Shown: positions 45,663-53,951 of the stretch, piece after piece
How positions within the stretch are numbered: the stretch's first letter is position 1
Layout: each line of letters starts with the position of its first letter
NCBI RefSeq assembly: GCF_002368395.1
Contig: NZ_AP018254.1
Coordinates: forward strand, 434,001 to 498,000
Length of the DNA: 64,000 nucleotides
DNA from: Calothrix sp. NIES-3974
Lineage (GTDB): Bacteria > Cyanobacteriota > Cyanobacteriia > Cyanobacteriales > Nostocaceae
Reading direction: 5' to 3'
Notes under the pieces: model-generated
What the model was told of the DNA's origin: nothing
Databases searched by the model: none
The model's input: the letters and a program-made list of their open reading frames with translations, nothing else
Program-made: the position numbers and the translations under genes

Positions 45663-46307
45663 GAGTATATACCTGAATGATTGTTTAAAATGGTGGGGAT
45701 AGTCGGAAAAAGAATACAGGATACAGAATACAGGATACAGGAGAAATTTATTTTTTGTTGACTGGCAACTGTTAACTGCAACACCAGAATCCCTGGGAAA
45801 CGAGTGTCGATGGACTGGGGGTGATGAAAACTTCTGAAACTAGGATGCAGCAATAGTTTTAAGCCGGTCTGTCATTATCAAAGATAAACTTCATTTTTCG
45901 GCTTGATTGATTCTATTCTCAATAAACTTCAGGCAAAAGCCTTATTTTTCCGTTGTTGGCTCTGAATTTAGTTTTATCGTTAAGGCGATACCCCTTCTGG
46001 AGTCGCTGTGCGATCGCCATTCTATAATCCTTGCTGCATAAACCTTTGAAGCTAGATTGTCACCCTCCAGGTCGATTGAAGGAATTTTTTTTGTTGACTG
46101 TCAAGTATCCTTCACAAAATTTAGTTTTAGCTATTGATGTTACAAGTTAGGCTACTCCCGACTCCCGATTCCCTATTTTCACTTCCAAGGAGTAACCCAA
46201 GAAAGTTTTGCTGAAAAACACAAATATTGCCCATGTACACCAATTGGCGCTTTACAATTAAAAATATCTAGTTATAGTAGTTTTCTGGTTGAAAAAAAAT
46301 ATATCCT
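45663..46307. other. Divergent lgt/rseP spacer with element B copy 1
   Basis: Holds ATACAGGATACAG repeats at 45713-45740, a GTTGACTGGCAACTGTTAAC palindrome-like motif near 45757, then the long element B (45816-46071). The last 240 bp form the rseP leader. No gene. Confidence 0.6.
45816..46071 (+). repeat. Long dispersed element B, copy 1 (inverted partner at 50536-50775)
   Basis: Shared blocks in the same order: CAGCAATAGTTTTAAGCC, AAAGATAAACT, GATTGATTCTATT, GGCAAAAGCCTTATTTTTCC, TGGCTCTGAATTTAGTTTTA, ATTCTATAATCCTTGCTGCA, AGCTAGATTGTCA, CTCCAGGT. Copy 1 carries a ~26-bp insert with a HIP1 octamer near 45990-46018. Confidence 0.85.
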
Positions 46308-47372
46308 ATGTCATTTTTAGCGGCGATCGCAGTTTTAGCTGTTTTAATCCTTGTGCATGAGTTCGGGCATTTTATTGCAGCACGTTCCCAGGGTATTCAT
46401 GTCAATCGTTTCTCCCTGGGGTTTGGGCCAATTTTGTGGAAATATCAAGGAACGGAAACCGAATACGCAGTTAGGGCTTTTCCCTTAGGTGGTTTTGTCG
46501 GCTTTCCCGATGATGACCCCGATAGTCAATTTCCCGCAGATGACCCCAATCTATTGCGTAATCGTCCAATTCTTGACCAGGCGATTGTGATTAGCGCTGG
46601 TGTGATTGCTAATTTGATTTTCGCCTACCTGTTACTGGTGTTGCAGTTTGGTGTGGTGGGTATTCCCCAGGAATTTCAGTTTCAACCAGGTGTTGTGGTG
46701 CAACCGAGCAGCGAGCAATCAATTGCCTATGTAGCAGGAATTCGCGATCGCGATATCATTTTGGCGGTAAATGACCAGGAAATCCCCGCTTCTGCCAATG
46801 CCACAAAAATCCTGACCGAGGCAATTCAAAGTCACCCAAACCAAGAAATCACCCTCAAAATCCAGCGTCAAAATGACCGATTAGTATTGAGAGTCACCCC
46901 CCAACCCAACGAACAAGGTAAGGGTGTAATTGGCATCGCCCTAAGTCCCAATGGGGAAAAAATTTATCGTCGGGCAGACGGTATTGGTGAAATTTTGAAC
47001 ACTGCTGCCAACCGCTTTCAACAGATATTCATTGGCACAATTCAAGGCTTCGGACAACTGTTTACCAACTTCCGTGATACCGCAAGCCAAGTTTCTGGTC
47101 CGGTGAAAATTGTCAAAATGGGTGCGGACATTGCCAGAAATAATGCCGAAGATTTATTCTTGTTCGCAGCATTAATCAGTGTCAATTTGGCAATTATTAA
47201 TACCCTGCCCCTCCCAGCCCTTGATGGCGGACAACTTGCATTCCTGTTAATTGAAGGAGTACGCGGTAGACCCCTACCCACCCAAGTTAAAGATGGTGTG
47301 ATGCAAACAGGTTTAGTCCTGATTTTAGGATTGGGAATTTTTCTGATTGTGAAGGAAACTCTTTTTCCCTAA
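46308..47372 (+). CDS. rseP: Site-2 intramembrane metalloprotease (RseP, M50 family)
   Basis: Membrane zinc protease that cuts anti-sigma factors or signal remnants within the bilayer; 354 aa. Active-site motif HEFGH in the first span (LILVHEFGHFIAARSQG), a PDZ domain in the middle (about 115-200, GIRDRDIILAVNDQEIPA), and the third zinc ligand Asp in NTLPLPALDGGQLAFLLIEGVRG near the C-terminus. Standard size with a single PDZ domain. First gene after element B. Confidence 0.95.
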   Translation: MSFLAAIAVLAVLILVHEFGHFIAARSQGIHVNRFSLGFGPILWKYQGTETEYAVRAFPLGGFVGFPDDDPDSQFPADDPNLLRNRPILDQAIVISAGVIANLIFAYLLLVLQFGVVGIPQEFQFQPGVVVQPSSEQSIAYVAGIRDRDIILAVNDQEIPASANATKILTEAIQSHPNQEITLKIQRQNDRLVLRVTPQPNEQGKGVIGIALSPNGEKIYRRADGIGEILNTAANRFQQIFIGTIQGFGQLFTNFRDTASQVSGPVKIVKMGADIARNNAEDLFLFAALISVNLAIINTLPLPALDGGQLAFLLIEGVRGRPLPTQVKDGVMQTGLVLILGLGIFLIVKETLFP

Positions 47373-47789
47373 AAATTAGGGGGTGGGAAGGATTTTCGGG
47401 CTTGCGGAAAAAGGTAAAGACGCGATATATCAGGTCTTTATAATCCAATACGCTTGGTGTTAAAGATAACTGTAGGTTGGGTTGAGGCTTTGCATAGACT
47501 GTTGATTTTGTGGAAATTTACCCATAAGTTCACATCGCTAAATTTTGAGTCCATCATTTATTTTGGCACTAAAAACTCAGTGTCAATTTAAATTTAATAC
47601 TTCATCTTCACGTCTCTTTTAAGGATAATTACAAGTTGACAAAACCAATTTAACCTTAACTTGTCACGAATACCTACTCCCTATTCCCTCACCTCACGCC
47701 AAGACTTTTCCCCAGACCCTAAAGTCTTTTCGCATTATTAAATTTCTCCTCTGCCCCCATACCCTCCAGTCTCCGACAAATCCATCAAA
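47373..47789. other. rseP-nth spacer with three repeat traces
   Basis: Contains a degraded hairpin at 47414-47442 (GTAAAGACGCGATATATC), the plus copy of the 73-bp repeat at 47462-47534, and composite-repeat fragments with GACTTTTCCCCAGACCCTAA at 47701-47720. No gene. Confidence 0.6.
47462..47534 (+). repeat. 73-bp dispersed repeat, plus copy
   Basis: Near-identical reverse complement of 31590-31662; begins AAGATAACTGTAGGTTGG and ends ATAAGTTCACA. Confidence 0.8.
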
Positions 47790-48449
47790 ATGACCCTAAC
47801 TCGTACACGCAAAAGCTCGTCACAAAAACAAAGGGCACTAGAAATTCTCGTGCGTCTCAAACGTATCTATCCCGATGCAACATGTTCTTTAAACTACTCT
47901 ACCCCTGTCCAATTACTTGTGGCAACGATTCTTTCCGCCCAGTGTACGGATGAGCGGGTAAATAAAGTGACACCAGAATTATTTGCCCGCTTTCCCGATG
48001 CAGTCGCGATCGCCAATGCGGATGTCACAGAAATTGAAGAGTTAATCAAATCAACGGGATTTTACCGCAACAAAGCGAAAAATATTCAAGCTGCTTGTCG
48101 TCGGATAGTTACAGACTTTGGGGGAGAGGTTCCCCAACGGATGGATGATTTACTGACTCTAGCGGGTGTGGCGAGGAAAACAGCAAACGTAGTTCTAGCC
48201 CATGCCTTTGGTATTAATGCCGGAGTAACGGTGGATACCCATGTGAAACGATTAAGCAACCGTTTAGGCTTTAGCAAACACGAAGACCCGATACGCATCG
48301 AACGGGATTTGATGAAATTATTACCACAGGAAGATTGGGAAAACTGGTCAATCAGATTAATTTACCACGGTCGGGCTGTCTGCAAAGCGCGATCGCCCCA
48401 ATGTGGTATTTGTCAGCTAGCGGATTTATGTCCCTCTGCAGAATTGTAG
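47790..48449 (+). CDS. nth: Endonuclease III
   Basis: Base-excision-repair DNA glycosylase/AP lyase for oxidised pyrimidines, 219 aa. Helix-hairpin-helix LLTLAGVARKTANVVL with the catalytic Lys (GVARKTA; usually GVGRKTA), the catalytic Asp in VTVDTHVKRLSNRL, and the 4Fe-4S loop C-x6-C-x2-C-x5-C at the C-terminus (CKARSPQCGICQLADLC). Complete. Followed on the same strand by the Nudix gene after 127 bp. Confidence 0.96.
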   Translation: MTLTRTRKSSSQKQRALEILVRLKRIYPDATCSLNYSTPVQLLVATILSAQCTDERVNKVTPELFARFPDAVAIANADVTEIEELIKSTGFYRNKAKNIQAACRRIVTDFGGEVPQRMDDLLTLAGVARKTANVVLAHAFGINAGVTVDTHVKRLSNRLGFSKHEDPIRIERDLMKLLPQEDWENWSIRLIYHGRAVCKARSPQCGICQLADLCPSAEL

Positions 48450-48576
48450 AATTATTTGCCCATAAATTCCCACTTCGTGAAAAAATATTACCAACTCCCA
48501 GCACAAAGCGCCGCAGACATCATCATGGTTTTGCGGTTATATTTGGGCAATTTCAACCCATAATTAAGATTTAAGT

Positions 48577-49125
48577 ATGCCATTAGGTAGAGAATTACCG
48601 CAGTTATTAAAGCAACGTCTGTTTTACCAGGGGCGTAAATTTAGCTTTGAAGTTAGCCGTTTGCGTTTACCGAACAAGAATGAAGGTGAGTGGGAATGTG
48701 TACGCCATCCGGGTGGAGCCCTTGCTGTGCCGATGACTGCGGATGGAAAATTGATACTTGTGCGTCAGTATCGCTTTGCAGTGGCTGGCAGAATTTTAGA
48801 ATTTCCAGCGGGAACAGTCGAACAAGGGGAAGAACCTTTAGATACGGTGAAGCGGGAAATTCAAGAGGAAACTGGATATCGTGCCCATAAATGGCAAAAA
48901 TTAGGCGAATTTCCCCTCGCACCTGGATATTCGGATGAAATTATTTATGCTTTCGTCGCTCAAGATTTAGAAAAATTAGAGCAACCCCCCACCCAAGATG
49001 ATGACGAGGATATAGAAACGGTATTGATGACACCGGAAGAGTTAGAGAAGGCGATTTTGGAGGGTGAACCTGTGGATGCAAAATCGATTTCCAGTTTTTT
49101 CCTCGCACGTCCATTTTTTATCTAG
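48577..49125 (+). CDS. Nudix hydrolase, ADP-ribose pyrophosphatase type
   Basis: Cytoplasmic hydrolase of nucleoside diphosphates linked to another group, 182 aa. The Nudix box is complete: G-x5-E-x7-REUxEExGU read as GTVEQGEEPLDTVKREIQEE followed by TGY. The upstream VRQYRFAVAGRILEFPAG strand and downstream PGYSDEIIYAFVA are typical of ADP-ribose pyrophosphatases (NudF-like). Actual substrate not proven. Confidence 0.92.
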   Translation: MPLGRELPQLLKQRLFYQGRKFSFEVSRLRLPNKNEGEWECVRHPGGALAVPMTADGKLILVRQYRFAVAGRILEFPAGTVEQGEEPLDTVKREIQEETGYRAHKWQKLGEFPLAPGYSDEIIYAFVAQDLEKLEQPPTQDDDEDIETVLMTPEELEKAILEGEPVDAKSISSFFLARPFFI

Positions 49126-49600
49126 CTGGGAGTAGTAAGTAGTGGGAACAACCACTCCTATCGGTTCTAGTGTATATGCTTCATGATGGCTACTGCCTCT
49201 CCATCCAGGGAGTACCAACCGACGACAAATGCTTCCGATTCCCTAGTTTGGCGGGACGGAAACTGATACCTGACAGGAAGCTTTTGGCAGCAGGGTCAGA
49301 AAATGTCTCAAAATTTGAGTGAAATGGTATGACACCACCAACTGGGGTTATCTCTGGTGTGTCTACATGTCATTTGGACACAAGCAAACAAGAACCTAGC
49401 TCCCCATTCCCTATTTTCCAGTGAGGGATTAGGGAATCGCCTTTTCTCTCTTGAGGATGATGTAGGAAAGTATCAAACTGTAAGTATACTGGCACGATAT
49501 TGTTTTATGATCGTTTGCGAAATGGTGGTATTTGCAGACTGTTTGATTTGATTGTTTAATTGTTGAATTTGATATATTTGTGATGATTTTAGGGTGTTAA
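49126..49600. other. Spacer before argF with a short dispersed repeat
   Basis: A ~67-bp repeat at 49264-49330 has a partner at 59227-59297. Heptad-type CCCCATTCCCTATTTTCC at 49399 follows. The last 150 bp lead into argF. No credible gene. Confidence 0.5.
49264..49330 (+). repeat. ~67-bp dispersed repeat, copy 1
   Basis: TGATACCTGACAGGAAGCTT and AGTGAAATGGTAT blocks recur in the same order at 59227-59297, with scattered mismatches. Confidence 0.65.
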
Positions 49601-50521
49601 ATGGCAGGGTTACAGGGACGAGATTTTCTCAGTTTGGCTGATTTTGATAGCAACGAAGTTGGGCACATTTTATCGATGGCAAGTCAACTCAAGGCGAAAA
49701 AATTGAGTTTACGCTGCGATCGCGTTTTGGGATTACTGTTTACTAAGGCTTCTACTCGCACACGGGTAAGTTTTACGGTGGCAATGTATCAACTGGGGGG
49801 ACAGGTGATTGATTTAAACCCCAATGTCACCCAAGTTAGTCGGGGTGAACCAGTGCAAGATACTGCTAGGGTCTTGGACAGATATCTAGATATTTTGGCG
49901 GTGCGAACCTTTGCCCAGCAAGAATTAGAAACCTTCGCCCGTTATGCCAAAATCCCTGTGATTAATGCATTAACGGATTTGGAACACCCTTGTCAGGTTC
50001 TAGCGGATTTGATGACTATCCAAGAAAACTTTGGTAATTTAGCTGGTTTGACTTTGACCTATGTGGGTGATGGTAATAATGTGGCTAATTCTTTAATGTT
50101 GGGTTGCGCCTTAACGGGGATGAATGTCCGGATTGCGACTCCGAGCGGTTACGAACCAAACGCCGCTATTATTGAGCAAGCCAGAAATTTAGCTGCTGGT
50201 AAAAGTGAGGTGATATTTACCCATGACCCTCAAGCCGCAGCAAAGGATGCCCATGTTCTATATACGGATGTCTGGGCTAGTATGGGACAGGAACAGGAAG
50301 CAGAGAATCGAATGCCTGTTTTTCAACCCTATCAAATTAACGATGAGTTAATTGATTTGGCTGATAATGAGGCAATTGTATTGCACTGTTTACCTGCTCA
50401 CCGTGGTGAAGAAATTACCGATGCCGCAATGGAAGGAAGCCATTCCCGTATTTGGGATCAAGCTGAAAATCGAATGCACGTGCAAAAGGCTTTACTTGCT
50501 AGTTTGTTGGGCACTGATTAG
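49601..50521 (+). CDS. argF: Ornithine carbamoyltransferase
   Basis: Makes citrulline from ornithine and carbamoyl phosphate in arginine synthesis; 306 aa, trimeric cytosolic enzyme. Carbamoyl-phosphate site STRTRVSFTVAMYQLGG, ornithine-binding DVWASMGQE and the catalytic HCLPAHRGEEI are all intact; ALTDLEHPCQVLADLMT is typical. Links to the window's glnB and agu genes only at the level of nitrogen metabolism. Element B copy 2 begins 15 bp after its stop. Confidence 0.97.
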   Translation: MAGLQGRDFLSLADFDSNEVGHILSMASQLKAKKLSLRCDRVLGLLFTKASTRTRVSFTVAMYQLGGQVIDLNPNVTQVSRGEPVQDTARVLDRYLDILAVRTFAQQELETFARYAKIPVINALTDLEHPCQVLADLMTIQENFGNLAGLTLTYVGDGNNVANSLMLGCALTGMNVRIATPSGYEPNAAIIEQARNLAAGKSEVIFTHDPQAAAKDAHVLYTDVWASMGQEQEAENRMPVFQPYQINDELIDLADNEAIVLHCLPAHRGEEITDAAMEGSHSRIWDQAENRMHVQKALLASLLGTD

Positions 50522-50535
50522 GCAATGGGGGAAAT

Positions 50536-50775
50536 ACCTGGAGGAGTGACAATCTAGCTTGAAATGTTTATGCAGCAAGGATTATAGAATAGCGTTCGCC
50601 CTAACTATAAAACTAAATTCAGAGCCAAGTTCAACGGAAAAATAAGGCTTTTGCCCAAAGCTTATTAATAATAGAATCAATAGAGCCGGAAAATGTAGTT
50701 TATCTTTTTTTTTATGGCAAACTGGCTTAAAACTATTGCTGTATCATAGTTTCAGTTGTTTTCGTCACCTCCCCA
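50536..50775 (-). repeat. Long dispersed element B, copy 2 (inverted)
   Basis: About 240 bp matching 45816-46071 in reverse complement, roughly 80% or more identical by eye, lacking the HIP1-bearing insert of copy 1. The pair brackets rseP, nth, the Nudix gene and argF. Confidence 0.85.
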
Positions 50776-50860
50776 GGGGAAATACAGAATACGGGAGGGA
50801 TACAAAATAATTTGCGTATCTTTACACGCTCAACAAGTGAGTTTTTGGTTAAGATGGTTA

Positions 50861-50990
50861 ATAGGTATGCAAGGCTGAAAAACCTGGCATTTTTAATTTT
50901 TTAGGTCTTGTGAAAGGTGGAGGAATAGTTGGGTTAAAACTATTCCCTGTAGACGCGACATGTCCGTCTCTACTTTCCCTGCATCCCCTA
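50861..50990 (-). repeat. Composite dispersed repeat, minus orientation
   Basis: Contains, on the minus strand, the palindrome slot, AATAGTTTTAACCC and AAATGCCAGGTTTTTCAGCC blocks. The AGGGTCTGC end is missing. Confidence 0.6.
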
Positions 50991-51000
50991 CATCCCCCGT

Positions 51001-51675
51001 TCACAAGTAACCGTTTTCACTCAAAAAAGCCGGGGTGATGAATTCCTGGGTCGGAACACAATACTGGGAATCTTTTGTTGCTAATCTAGTAAATTTTTCT
51101 ACGTATTTACCGATGATATCCCCTTCTAGATTAACTGGGCTACCGGGGGTAAGGTATCTAAGATTAGTTTCAGTGTAGGTGATGGGAATGACGGCGACGG
51201 TAAATTGATTTTGTTCCGGTTGATAGTCGGCAATGGTCAGACTGATACCGTTAATGGCAATACTACCTTTGGGTACTAAATATCGAGCGATCGCATCAGG
51301 AGCAGTAAAGGTCATTTCCCAGGAGCTTGCCGTTTGTAATGTTGCTACTAACTGCCCAACTCCGTCCACATGTCCCATGACAAAATGTCCACCAACTTTG
51401 CTCCCAACCCGTAATGATGTCTCTAAATTCACGTAGTGACTATCGTTGACATCCACTAAAATTGTCTTTCGTAAGGTTTCTGGAGAAGCAGTGACAATAA
51501 AACCATCCTGAAGTATATCTTCCACCGTTAAACATACTCCATCCACCGCCACACTATCCCCATGAGCTAAATCCTGCATAATCGCGGAAATATCGCCTCC
51601 AACACAATTTATCTGCCACTTATCACCACCTAATGGCTTAATCCTTCCTAAAGCTTGAATTAATCCCGTAAACAT
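51001..51675 (-). CDS. ribE: Riboflavin synthase, alpha subunit
   Basis: Dismutates two 6,7-dimethyl-8-ribityllumazines to riboflavin; 224 aa made of two lumazine-binding repeats. Each repeat shows its block: MFTGLIQALGRI with GDSVAVDGVCLTVED in the first, and HFVMGHVDGVGQL with GSIAINGISLTIAD in the second. The ATG at 51675 gives the standard start. No FMN riboswitch (RFN element) was recognisable upstream, and no other rib gene is adjacent. Confidence 0.95.
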   Translation of the reverse strand: MFTGLIQALGRIKPLGGDKWQINCVGGDISAIMQDLAHGDSVAVDGVCLTVEDILQDGFIVTASPETLRKTILVDVNDSHYVNLETSLRVGSKVGGHFVMGHVDGVGQLVATLQTASSWEMTFTAPDAIARYLVPKGSIAINGISLTIADYQPEQNQFTVAVIPITYTETNLRYLTPGSPVNLEGDIIGKYVEKFTRLATKDSQYCVPTQEFITPAFLSENGYL

Positions 51676-52066
51676 AATTTTTCTCCTCCCAAACTCTCTT
51701 TTTTACTATTTTGTGCGAAAAAATTATTTATAATTTCAAAGCTACCTTGATTCGAGCAGATTAAAATCGTAGTCATAATTAGCGATTTTGAATTGTCAAG
51801 CCGAAAATACCAGTATAAATATTTACCTGTTTTTGTATAGGGAATCAATGCATTCATCCTCAATTCGAGGCATACTTGAATTAGTGATGTTATTGTCAAA
51901 GCCAACTTCTGAGATTTACTCTGGAATTCCCATTTATTTGGGAGTTTAATAGAAGCAACAATCATAGAATTATGACTTATGCTTGTATCAGCCTTGGTCA
52001 TGCCCAGTCAAGGGTATAGTTCATTACACACTCCCTTAGCGCTCAAAGGAAATAGAGGCTTCGCCA
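51676..52066. promoter_or_regulatory. Divergent ribE/BFN spacer
   Basis: AT-rich, no repeat-family member seen. It must hold promoters for ribE (minus) and the BFN gene (plus). A 113-codon frame on the minus strand here is not credible as a gene. Confidence 0.4.
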
Positions 52067-52564
52067 ATGATTGAAATGAGAGTCGCTGGCATAGCATTAG
52101 ATGCCATAACCCGCAGTCCGATTGTATTGTTGAAGGACGCTTCCGAACGTCGCGCACTGCCAATATATATCGGTCAAGAGCAGGCACGAGCAATATTGGG
52201 AGCATTGGAAAATCAAAAACCTCCCCGTCCACTGACCCATGATTTGATGGTAAATGTGTTTGAGTCGTGGAATATGACCTTAGAAAAAGTGATTATCCAT
52301 TCATTACAGAAGGATACATTTTATGCGGCCCTAATTTTAAGTCAAGGCGAAATTAAGAAAGAAATCGATGCTCGACCTTCCGATGCGATCGCGATCGCCT
52401 TGAGGGTTAACGCTCCCATTTGGGTGATGGAGGAGGTCATCGCTGATGCTTCGATTCCCGTCGATCGGGATGCAGATGAGGCAGAACAGGAGGCTTTTCG
52501 AGAGTTTGTCTCGAATTTACGCCCAGAGGACTTGATTAAGCGGTTTGGTAGTAGTAACAGTTAG
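52067..52564 (+). CDS. Bifunctional nuclease (BFN/DUF151) family protein
   Basis: 165-aa protein of the family named after plant bifunctional nucleases, small single-domain proteins found in cyanobacteria and many other bacteria. Signature: VAGIALDAITRSPIVLLKD, RALPIYIGQEQARAIL, THDLMVNVFESW and the DARPSDAIAIALRVNAPIW block near the C-terminus. Biochemical role in bacteria is poorly defined. An acidic C-terminal extension (DRDADEAEQEAFREFV) follows the domain. Confidence 0.93.
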   Translation: MIEMRVAGIALDAITRSPIVLLKDASERRALPIYIGQEQARAILGALENQKPPRPLTHDLMVNVFESWNMTLEKVIIHSLQKDTFYAALILSQGEIKKEIDARPSDAIAIALRVNAPIWVMEEVIADASIPVDRDADEAEQEAFREFVSNLRPEDLIKRFGSSNS

Positions 52565-52814
52565 GTAGTGGGGAGTAGGGAATGAGGAAGTGGGGGAGAT
52601 AGGATATTAATAGGATATTAATATATCTCCAGTACTTTAGTAATATTTAAGATCAGTTTGGATTAAGGCTATTTCGTAATGCTTTTCACGAAATAATCAG
52701 ACCTATAGCCAACGATAGAATCAGCATTTCAGTTGATATCGAGATCAGGTTACTATTAACCATTTCCCCATTTCCCTCTTGTATTCTGTTTCCGACCTTT
52801 CCCCTTTCCTGTAA

Positions 52815-53951
52815 ATGCACTACCGACGCTTTGGTAAGACCAATCTTCAACTTTCAGTATTTTCCCTGGGGACAATGCGTTATTTAGCTTCCCAGGAAAA
52901 TGCGGTGGAAACGATTCAAGCGGCTGTGAGGTTAGGAATTAATCATATTGAAACAGCCAGGGGTTATGGTCGCAGCGAGGAGTATCTGGGTGCGGCTTTG
53001 ACTGGGGGATTGGGAGTCGAGCGATCGCGGTTACATATTACGACTAAAATTTCCCCGACGATGGATGGGGACTCAATGGGTCGCTATATCGACGAATCTT
53101 TACAGCGTCTGCAATTAGATTATATCGATTGTTTGGCAATCCACGGTTTGAATACTTTTGAGCATCTGGATTTAGTACTGGCGAAAAATGGTTGTCTGCA
53201 GGCTGTAGGGAAAGCCCTTGAGGACAAACGCATTCACCATCTTGGTTTTTCCAGCCACGGTTCCCAAGAATTAATTCAAGCTGCCATCACCACAGATTTG
53301 TTTGAATTTGTCAGCCTTCACTACTATTATTTTTTCCAGCGTCACGCTCCCATCATTCACCTTGCAAGCACCAAAGATATGGGGATATTTATTATTTCCC
53401 CAGCCGATAAAGGTGGTAAGTTATATCAACCATCCCCAGAACTAGAGAAATTAACCCAACCCTTTCAACCTTTAGAATTAACCTATCGTTTTTTATTAAG
53501 TGACCAACGTATTACCACTTTAAGTTTAGGTGCCAGTAATCCCGCAGAACTAATTAGACCCCTGCAAATGGCAGAGCAAACCCAGGAATTATCACCACAA
53601 GAAATAGCTATTTTGCAAAAATTAGCACAACACCAAAAACAGGTTTTAGGGACAGAGCAATGTAGCCAATGCTATAAATGTTTACCATGTCCAGAAAATA
53701 TCCATATCCCCGAAGTCCTCAGATTAAGAAATCTAGCGGTTGCCTACCACATGACCGACTACGGACAATATCGTTATGGCATGTTTGAAAATGCTGGACA
53801 TTGGTTTCCCGGAATGAAAGCCAATCGTTGTACTGAATGCGGCGAATGTTTGCCTCGCTGTCCGGAAAACCTAAATATACCCAAATTACTTGCAGATACC
53901 CACAACCGTCTACAAGGACGCACAGGACGTAGATTATGGCAATCAATCTAA
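52815..53951 (+). CDS. Aldo/keto reductase with C-terminal 4Fe-4S motifs
   Basis: 378-aa protein: an AKR TIM barrel (about 1-280; MHYRRFGKTNLQLSVFSLGTMR, GINHIETARGYGRSEEYLG with the catalytic Tyr, SRLHITTKI with the Lys) and a C-terminal ferredoxin-like part. The two Cys clusters are CSQCYKCLPCP (about 296-306) and CTECGECLPRCP (about 341-352), enough for two 4Fe-4S centres. Such fused AKRs are common in cyanobacteria; their redox partner and substrate are unknown. The gene's end overlaps that of the convergent methyltransferase gene by 9 bp. Confidence 0.92.
   Translation: MHYRRFGKTNLQLSVFSLGTMRYLASQENAVETIQAAVRLGINHIETARGYGRSEEYLGAALTGGLGVERSRLHITTKISPTMDGDSMGRYIDESLQRLQLDYIDCLAIHGLNTFEHLDLVLAKNGCLQAVGKALEDKRIHHLGFSSHGSQELIQAAITTDLFEFVSLHYYYFFQRHAPIIHLASTKDMGIFIISPADKGGKLYQPSPELEKLTQPFQPLELTYRFLLSDQRITTLSLGASNPAELIRPLQMAEQTQELSPQEIAILQKLAQHQKQVLGTEQCSQCYKCLPCPENIHIPEVLRLRNLAVAYHMTDYGQYRYGMFENAGHWFPGMKANRCTECGECLPRCPENLNIPKLLADTHNRLQGRTGRRLWQSI

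Larger units (their letters stand above)
50522..51000. other. Convergent argF/ribE spacer filled with repeats
   Basis: Element B copy 2 (50536-50775), then a minus-oriented composite repeat (about 50861-50990) whose palindrome slot holds GTAGACGCGACATGTCCGTC (50949-50968). No gene. Confidence 0.7.

Noticed and set aside
49357-49551. 64-codon plus-strand frame before argF
   Set aside because: Runs through heptad-type repeat sequence, with no ribosome site or similarity.
51660-52001. 113-codon minus-strand frame upstream of ribE
   Set aside because: Overlaps the start of ribE, lacks a ribosome site and family-like sequence, and occupies a divergent promoter region.
51676-52066. FMN riboswitch before ribE
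   Set aside because: No RFN-type conserved blocks are visible in the leader.
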